Origin: JAEXOD01 sp937930275
GTDB taxonomy: Bacteria > Bacteroidota > Ignavibacteria > Ignavibacteriales > Melioribacteraceae
Length of the DNA: 11,342 nucleotides
Assembly: GCA_036733965.1 (NCBI GenBank)
Contig: DAIMZL010000096.1
Location: 1 to 11,342 of the forward strand
Reading direction: 5' to 3'
Shown piece after piece: positions 7,071-11,342 of this stretch. The position numbers and the translations under genes were made by a program. Below the pieces are notes generated by a model. It had not been told where the DNA came from and did no database searches. It saw only the letters and a list, made by a program, of their open reading frames with translations. Numbering within the stretch: the stretch's first letter is position 1; every line of letters begins with the position of its first letter.

Positions 7071-7925
7071 TTATATTTTATATGTGTTTGCAATTTTAGT
7101 TATTTCGTTTTTAGGCTCGTTTTGCTCTTCTTTTTTTACGGTTTCCGAAAAGTTTATTATTATTTCCGAAAGGTCTATTATTTCTTCCAGTACAGTATAA
7201 ATATTCTTGTTTTCTGCGGTAAAATCACTCCTATCATTCGTAACTATTTCGGCAAGTTCTTTGTATTTATTTTTTACGGCGGGTGTTAATTTGCCCGATT
7301 CCACAAATTTTTCAAGTCTATTCATAAACGCCGTTTTTTCTGCTTCTTTGTTTTGCTTTTCAATAATTTTAATTAGTTCGCTATCGGTTGATAATTCTTT
7401 CTTATCATTTTTTAACAGTTCTTCAATTTGTTTGTTAATTATCTCAAGCTCCGCTTCAATTTGCCACAAGTCTCCGTCTTCTTCATAAAACTCTTCATCT
7501 TCAATAATTCCTTTAAAATTATAATTATTAAAACCTGTTTCGACTTTGGCAAACTCAAATACACCTAATTCTTTTACTGCCGGCTCAATCCCGATTGGTA
7601 AAAATCCGAAATGATTAATTGAACCGTCTTTATTAAAGGATATACTGCGGTTAGGAAATTTACCTTCTTTAACAAGGTCTTTAAAACTTTGCGATACATT
7701 ACCGGGCAATGCGTAAAGTGTATCCCCCACCCTTTTTACCTTATCGATATAACCGACAATAGGCAAATTATCGTTGGGATGTCCTATAACTATCGGTTTT
7801 TTATTCTCGGGTTTCGACTTGTTATAGCTGCATGCGGTATTATCAATTTCTTCGCGCGTCCATAATTTTTCTCTCCCGAGCGAGTCGGTCTGCTTTCCCG
7901 TTTTGAAAAATGGAATCCATTTCAT
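7071..7925 (-). CDS. Mu I-like prohead protease with C-terminal scaffold
   Basis: A 284-residue Mu I-like (gp32) protein that should act inside the prohead, first as an assembly core and then as a maturation protease. Residues 1-125 match the protease part: WTREEID, PIVIGHPNDNLPIVGYID with H49 as probable catalytic His, FPNRSISF with S94 or S96 as probable nucleophile, and the signature HFGFLPIGIEPAVKELG (105-121). Residues 150-284 are Lys/Glu-rich and helical with coiled-coil character, as expected of an internal scaffold; in Mu the scaffold Z is the C-terminal product of the I gene. The ATG at 7925 has an AGGAGC site. It is the first gene of the leftward transcript, about 30 nt downstream of a Bacteroidota-type promoter. 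The catalytic residue choice is inference. Confidence 0.86.
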   Translation of the reverse strand: MKWIPFFKTGKQTDSLGREKLWTREEIDNTACSYNKSKPENKKPIVIGHPNDNLPIVGYIDKVKRVGDTLYALPGNVSQSFKDLVKEGKFPNRSISFNKDGSINHFGFLPIGIEPAVKELGVFEFAKVETGFNNYNFKGIIEDEEFYEEDGDLWQIEAELEIINKQIEELLKNDKKELSTDSELIKIIEKQNKEAEKTAFMNRLEKFVESGKLTPAVKNKYKELAEIVTNDRSDFTAENKNIYTVLEEIIDLSEIIINFSETVKKEEQNEPKNEITKIANTYKI

Positions 7926-7957
7926 TTGTTGCTCCTATTTGATTAAAAGTTACGGGT

Positions 7958-7989
7958 CAAAACTAATCCGATTAAAAAACTTACTCAAA
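7958..7989 (-). promoter_or_regulatory. Bacteroidota-type promoter for the leftward late operon
   Basis: On the minus strand, TTTG (7989-7986) and TAGTTTTG (7965-7958) are separated by 20 nt. This matches the Bacteroidota consensus of a TTTG -33 box and a TAnnTTTG -7 box at normal spacing. Transcription would start near 7950 and leave a leader of about 25 nt before the protease-scaffold ATG at 7925. A 9-bp inverted repeat lies directly upstream of the -33 box, a place suited to an activator. Confidence 0.6.
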
Positions 7990-8024
7990 GAAACGATTCA
8001 CCGAACGGTTTAAGTAATCGTTTC
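7990..8024. repeat. Inverted repeat GAAACGATT/AATCGTTTC, operator candidate
   Basis: GAAACGATT (7990-7998) and AATCGTTTC (8016-8024) form a perfect 9-bp inverted repeat with a 17-nt spacer, inside which ACCG (8000-8003) and CGGT (8006-8009) form a smaller nested repeat. It abuts the -33 box of the leftward promoter. The dyad symmetry and position suggest binding by a dimeric regulator. No regulator gene is in the window. Confidence 0.5.
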
Positions 8025-8037
8025 CGGAATAGTTCAC

Positions 8038-8060
8038 TAACCGGTTCCATGAACGGATTA
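8038..8060. repeat. Imperfect palindrome between the divergent genes, operator candidate
   Basis: TAACCGGTTC (8038-8047) and GAACGGATTA (8051-8060) pair at 8 of 10 positions around a CAT centre. Its right arm, CGGATTA (8054-8060), is also the exact inverse of TAATCCG (7964-7970), which overlaps the -7 box of the leftward promoter. GAACGGATTAAATGA also resembles GAACGGTTTAAGTAA (8004-8018). The repeated half-sites suggest several binding sites for one regulator. Confidence 0.45.
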
Positions 8061-8061
8061 A

Positions 8062-8090
8062 ATGACACGGTAATTTTTATTAGTTAGATT
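8062..8090 (+). promoter_or_regulatory. Possible rightward promoter
   Basis: ATGACA (8062-8067), a 17-nt spacer and TAGATT (8085-8090) resemble -35/-10 boxes ahead of the rightward genes. TAGATTTA (8085-8092) is also one base away from the Bacteroidota TAnnTTTG -7 box, but no TTTG box lies at the right distance. It lies next to the palindrome at 8038-8060. The evidence is weak; the main argument is that the plus-strand genes need a promoter and this is the only intergenic space. Confidence 0.3.
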
Positions 8091-8112
8091 TACACCCAAA
8101 AACGGAGCAACA

Positions 8113-8427
8113 ATGGAACAGACAATAATTAATTCTGCACTTGCCAACGGTAGTATTTCGGCAATTCTATTGGTGATATGGTATTTTACCGTAAAGTATT
8201 TTTCCAAACAGCACGAAGACACAATAAAATATAGCCAAGAACAGTTTAAACAGAGTCTTGAGCAAAACAGCAGCAATTTTGAAAAGGCATTGCAGCAAAA
8301 TCAAAATTCTATTGATAAACTATTTACGGTTTTACAAGAAGATTTAAAATATAAAGAACTTATTGCGGAAAATTTCACAAAACTGGAAAATAAAATTGAT
8401 AAGAATATAAAAGAATTTGTTAACTGA
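8113..8427 (+). CDS. Small membrane-anchored coiled-coil protein, holin candidate
   Basis: A 104-residue protein with a short N-terminal segment, one hydrophobic helix at about residues 14-30 (SISAILLVIWYFTVKYF), then a long charged coiled-coil tail full of Gln, Lys and Glu. This layout resembles BhlA/UviB-type holin-like peptides and the small membrane protein that precedes the terminase genes in Mu-like phages. If so, it would oligomerise in the inner membrane and release the amidase encoded on the other strand. A GGAG site precedes the ATG at 8113, and the terminase small-subunit-like gene begins 8 nt after its stop. It is the first gene of the rightward transcript. Family identity is not certain; a structural membrane protein with coiled coil is the alternative. 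Confidence 0.6.
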   Translation: MEQTIINSALANGSISAILLVIWYFTVKYFSKQHEDTIKYSQEQFKQSLEQNSSNFEKALQQNQNSIDKLFTVLQEDLKYKELIAENFTKLENKIDKNIKEFVN

Positions 8428-8435
8428 GGAACTTA

Positions 8436-8828
8436 ATGAGCGAACCGGAAAGAAACGAAGCCAAAGAATTGTACGTTGAAGAAGGTCTTGGCATTAATAC
8501 AATATTCGGAATATTTGAAGGTAAATTTCCGCTACGTATTTTGTATAAATGGCGTAAAGAAGATAATTGGGATAAAGATAGAATTAATTACCGTAAAAAA
8601 GAAATTCCGTTAAAAGAAGAACTTTATCAGCTTGTTAAAACCGCAATTGCTCAAGCTAAATTAAATCCTACACCGCAACAAATTTCGGCAGTATCAAAAG
8701 TACTTTGGGCATTATTAACCGCGGTTAAAGAAATAAAAACCGATTTAGTATTAGATAATAAAGAAAAAGTAGAAACTATTAGCACTAACACAATTAAAAA
8801 AATTGAAGAAGAAATATTGGGTTTATAA
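8436..8828 (+). CDS. Terminase small subunit-like DNA-binding protein (DUF1804/Mu gp26-27 type)
   Basis: A 130-residue protein with an N-terminal helix-turn-helix: AKELYVEEGLGINTIFGIFEG is followed by LRILYKWRKEDNWDKDR, the Trp-Arg-containing recognition helix seen in DUF1804 and many small terminase subunits. The rest is helical (residues 60-130) and could drive oligomerisation. In this role it recognises phage DNA and presents it to the large terminase for packaging. GAGG precedes its ATG, and its stop TAA overlaps the terminase ATG by one base (TAATG), so the two are probably translationally coupled. The exact Mu homologue (gp26 or gp27) cannot be decided by eye. A GGGTTTA heptamer lies just before the stop. 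Confidence 0.72.
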   Translation: MSEPERNEAKELYVEEGLGINTIFGIFEGKFPLRILYKWRKEDNWDKDRINYRKKEIPLKEELYQLVKTAIAQAKLNPTPQQISAVSKVLWALLTAVKEIKTDLVLDNKEKVETISTNTIKKIEEEILGL

Positions 8829-10183
8829 TGCGTGATAAGTATTTTTTAAAGTACCAACAAGATTGGCTAAACGATAATTCTCTTGTAAAAATATGGGAAA
8901 AGAGCAGGCGTATAGGTGCTACATACGTGCAATCTTACGAAGATGTAAGGGACTGCCTTAATAAAATTGTTCCTGCCGTATGGTTCAGCAGTGCCGATGA
9001 AAGTGCTGCAAGAGAGTATATTATTTATTGTACAAAATGGGCAAAACTTTTTAATCTCGGATTTTCCGATTTTAACGAATCCATATTTGACGAAACCGAT
9101 ATAAAAACATTATCTATAAAATTTAATAACGGAAGTAGAATTACCGCTTTATCAAGCAATCCAAAAGCTTTTCGCTCAAAAGGAGGTAAAATAGTTTTAG
9201 ATGAGTTTGCCCACCACGATAATCAACTTGAATTGTGGAAAGCCGCTAAACCGACTGCCGTTTGGGGATACCCTGTTCGTATAATATCTACTCACAACGG
9301 CAAAAAATCACAGTTTTATAAATTCATTGAAAAAATTAAAAATAACAAATTGGATTGGTCTTTACATACTACATCAATTTATGATGCTGTAAACTGCGGC
9401 TTAGTTGATAAAATTCTTAATAAAACAGCTACAATTAAAGAAAAAGAAGATTGGATAAAGAGACAAAAAGAAGACTGTTTTGATGAAATTACTTGGAACG
9501 AAGAATTTTGTTGCAAGCCGATTGACGAAAGCACCGCATTTTTAAGTTACACATTAATTAATAACTGTGTGGATTTTAACATTACAAACACCGAAAAATT
9601 AAATAATAATTCCGCTTACTACTGCGGTTTTGATATAGGAAGAAGAAAAGATTTGTCGGTAATAACTATATTAGAACACTCGGGTACAAACTACATTTTA
9701 AAAATGTTAAAAATTTTTGAAAAAACCACGTTTAATATTCAAAAAGAATATTTGTTTAATTTACTTCAGAACTTTAACATTGTTAAAACTGCCGTTGACG
9801 AAACAGGCATTGGGATGCAGCTTGCCGAAGATTTAGCAGCTAAATTCGGGAATAATAAAATAATCCCCCTATATTTTACCAACCGTTTGAAAGAAGAACT
9901 TGCATATAACATGTTATTTCATTTTCAAGATAGAAAAATACAAATACCTGATGATAATAATTTAAAGGAAGATTTACACTCAGTTCAAAAATCCGTACGT
10001 AATAATTCCGCAATTTATTTTGATGTAAACGATACCGATTTTAAAGGTCATGCAGATAGATTCTGGTCGCTTGCTTTAGCTTTATATGCGGCTAAAAATA
10101 ATTTTGGCAATACAATAAATATTTACTCCAAAAATATAAATAAGACAATAGAAAACAAATATATAGGAGCTTACTATGTTTAA
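8828..10183 (+). CDS. terL: Terminase large subunit (Mu gp28-like packaging motor)
   Basis: A 451-residue packaging ATPase-nuclease. The N-terminal ATPase has a variant Walker A, K25-SRRIGAT-32, where Ala replaces the usual GK lysine as is common in this terminase group; Walker B IVLDE with D125 and E126; and the coupling motif ISTHNG (153-158). The C-terminal RNase H-like nuclease shows three acidic positions: D269 in YCGFDIGRRKD, D324 in TAVDETGIG, and D410 in GHADRFWSLALAL. The protein should dock on the portal, translocate DNA into proheads and cut it. The length is close to that of gp28-like terminases and the gene looks complete. The ribosome site is weak, so coupling to the upstream gene by the TAATG overlap is likely. 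The portal gene overlaps its 3' end by 8 nt. Confidence 0.94.
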   Translation: MRDKYFLKYQQDWLNDNSLVKIWEKSRRIGATYVQSYEDVRDCLNKIVPAVWFSSADESAAREYIIYCTKWAKLFNLGFSDFNESIFDETDIKTLSIKFNNGSRITALSSNPKAFRSKGGKIVLDEFAHHDNQLELWKAAKPTAVWGYPVRIISTHNGKKSQFYKFIEKIKNNKLDWSLHTTSIYDAVNCGLVDKILNKTATIKEKEDWIKRQKEDCFDEITWNEEFCCKPIDESTAFLSYTLINNCVDFNITNTEKLNNNSAYYCGFDIGRRKDLSVITILEHSGTNYILKMLKIFEKTTFNIQKEYLFNLLQNFNIVKTAVDETGIGMQLAEDLAAKFGNNKIIPLYFTNRLKEELAYNMLFHFQDRKIQIPDDNNLKEDLHSVQKSVRNNSAIYFDVNDTDFKGHADRFWSLALALYAAKNNFGNTINIYSKNINKTIENKYIGAYYV

Positions 10184-11342
10184 ATTATTTAATTTTTCAA
10201 ACTTCATAAAAAAGACTGATAAAATTTTAACCGAAGAAATTATCACACGCAACAATTATTCAAATACAATAAATTGGATAAAATTATTACCCGATCCCGA
10301 CCCAATTTTAGCAAAGTACGGCAAAAATATTACAGTATATAACGATATGCTAAATGATGACCATTTGCACGCATGTATTACACGAAGAAAAATGGGAGTG
10401 AAAAGTTTGGAATGGCGGATTGTAAAAACACACGAAACAAGTGATAATGATTTTACTTTAATTAATAAAGCAATAAATAATTTAAGTGAAAATAATTGCA
10501 GAATAAAAGATATAATTTCATCGTCTCTAAATCCTATATTCTTTGGGTTTTCGGTTTTTGAAATTATTTGGGAATATAAAAACGGGTGCATACTTCCTAA
10601 AAAAATAATTGAAAAACCACAAGAAAATTTTACTTTTGACTTAAATAATAACTTAATATACAATAACGGAAATAATTCGATAAATCTTACATCAGATAAA
10701 TATAAATTCAAATTTATACTATTACAAAACGAAGCAAGCTTTAATAATCCTTACGGTGTAAAAGCTTTAAGTAAATGTTTTTGGAATATTGCACTTAAAA
10801 AAGGAGGTCTGAAATTTTGGTCAGTATTTGTAGAAAAATACGGAATGCCTTTTATTCTTGCTAAACAACCCCGTTCCGTTTCTGAAAGTGATTCGCTTAA
10901 TTTACTAAATAAATTGGACAATATGGTGCAAGATGCCGTGGCAGTAATACCGGATGACTCTTCGGTAGAATTTAAAGACGCAAAAAACGGTTATGGAGGT
11001 GATATTTATGAAAAGTTTATTAATGCCCAAAATAATGCTATTAGTAAAGCTATATTAACAAATGTTTTTTCAACGGAATACCAAACTAAAGGAGGTTATT
11101 CTACTGCGCAGGCAGGTTTTGAAAGCGAACGTATGCTTGCTCAAGATGATAAAGACTTTCCCGAACAACTGTTTAATGCACTGTTTAAATATATTACCTT
11201 AATAAATACCGGAAATAGTAATTCCCCTTTATTTAAGTTGTTTGAAGAAGACGAAGCAAAAAAAGACTTTGCCGAACGCGACAGCTTCCTTAGCAAGCAC
11301 ATCAAATTCAATAAACAATATTATCATCGCGTATATAATATT
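10176..11342 (+). CDS. Portal protein, DUF935 (Mu gp29-like), incomplete at its C-terminus
   Basis: An open frame runs from the ATG at 10176 to the right edge with no stop, giving 389 codons; the C-terminus lies outside. It matches DUF935 portals: VYNDMLNDDHLHACITRRKMGVKSLEWRI (about residues 54-82) is the family signature, then IFFGFSVFEIIWEYKNG (121-137), and NPYGVKALSKCFWNIALKKGGLKFWSVFVEKYGMPF (191-226) with the conserved YGMPF. Portals form the dodecameric ring at one capsid vertex through which terminase pumps DNA and to which the connectors bind. An AGGAGC site lies 5 nt before the ATG, which overlaps the terminase stop. A Mu F-like minor head gene would be expected next, outside the window. 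Confidence 0.93.
   Translation, partial: MFKLFNFSNFIKKTDKILTEEIITRNNYSNTINWIKLLPDPDPILAKYGKNITVYNDMLNDDHLHACITRRKMGVKSLEWRIVKTHETSDNDFTLINKAINNLSENNCRIKDIISSSLNPIFFGFSVFEIIWEYKNGCILPKKIIEKPQENFTFDLNNNLIYNNGNNSINLTSDKYKFKFILLQNEASFNNPYGVKALSKCFWNIALKKGGLKFWSVFVEKYGMPFILAKQPRSVSESDSLNLLNKLDNMVQDAVAVIPDDSSVEFKDAKNGYGGDIYEKFINAQNNAISKAILTNVFSTEYQTKGGYSTAQAGFESERMLAQDDKDFPEQLFNALFKYITLINTGNSNSPLFKLFEEDEAKKDFAERDSFLSKHIKFNKQYYHRVYNI

Larger units (their letters stand above)
7926..8112. other. Divergent intergenic control region
   Basis: This 187-bp stretch is the only sizeable non-coding space. It separates the leftward capsid-tail transcript from the rightward lysis-terminase-portal transcript. 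It holds the promoter candidates and the inverted repeats listed separately, plus an approximate direct repeat beginning GATTAAAA at 7941 and 7970. No small gene or structured RNA of a known class is recognised in it. Confidence 0.75.

Noticed and set aside
8058..8276. A 72-codon minus-strand frame overlapping the control region
   Set aside because: It is mostly antisense to the holin candidate, Cys/Leu-rich without a family pattern, and runs across the likely rightward promoter.
10256..10711. A 151-codon open frame on the minus strand
   Set aside because: It lies fully opposite the clear DUF935 portal frame and has no recognisable family or context; it is an antisense shadow.
1..11342. CRISPR array, tRNA genes, diversity-generating retroelement, insertion sequence
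   Set aside because: No regular direct repeats, cloverleaf sequence, reverse transcriptase, template/variable repeat or transposase was seen; long coding frames fill nearly all the window.

Overview
This window is part of a tailed-phage or prophage genome carrying the virion structure and lysis genes. Coding is almost gap-free, short overlaps between genes are common, and TGA acts as an ordinary stop. The DNA is strongly AT-rich. A Bacteroidota or related host (Bacteroidota/Chlorobiota/Ignavibacteria) is suggested by a promoter that fits the Bacteroidota sigma consensus (TTTG, 20 nt, TAGTTTTG), by a DUF6734-type glycosyltransferase and by the codon and base style. The host is an inference, because no ribosomal or housekeeping gene is present.

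Layout: a 187-bp divergent intergenic region (7926-8112) splits the window. Rightward (+) lie a small membrane/coiled-coil protein (holin candidate), a small terminase-like DNA-binding protein, the large terminase and a DUF935 (Mu gp29-like) portal that runs off the right edge. Leftward (-) lie 12 further genes in one tight array: a Mu I-like protease-scaffold, the HK97-fold major capsid protein, a hairpin, a DUF1320 (Mu gp36-like) connector, a DUF1834 (Mu gp37-like) protein, an amidase endolysin, a membrane-anchored spanin candidate, a probable tail tube protein, a glycosyltransferase, two tail-assembly chaperone reading frames, a short tape-measure-like protein and a tail-tip protein that runs off the left edge.

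The gene set matches Mu-like head modules, but Mu keeps these genes co-directional and here they are split into two divergent transcripts. No tail sheath gene lies between the connectors and the tube, so a non-contractile (siphovirus) tail is the more likely form. No transposase, integrase, repressor or host gene is visible, so whether the element transposes cannot be judged.

How the genes work together: terminase packages DNA through the portal into a shell assembled on the protease-scaffold. The connectors join the head to a tail built from tube protein around the tape measure with help from the chaperones. The holin candidate, amidase and spanin candidate would release progeny. The most notable points are a well-formed -1 frameshift site in the chaperone pair (slippery TTTTTTA, 9-nt spacer, perfect 9-bp stem), the divergent control region full of inverted repeats, and a glycosyltransferase inserted between tail tube and tail chaperone genes.
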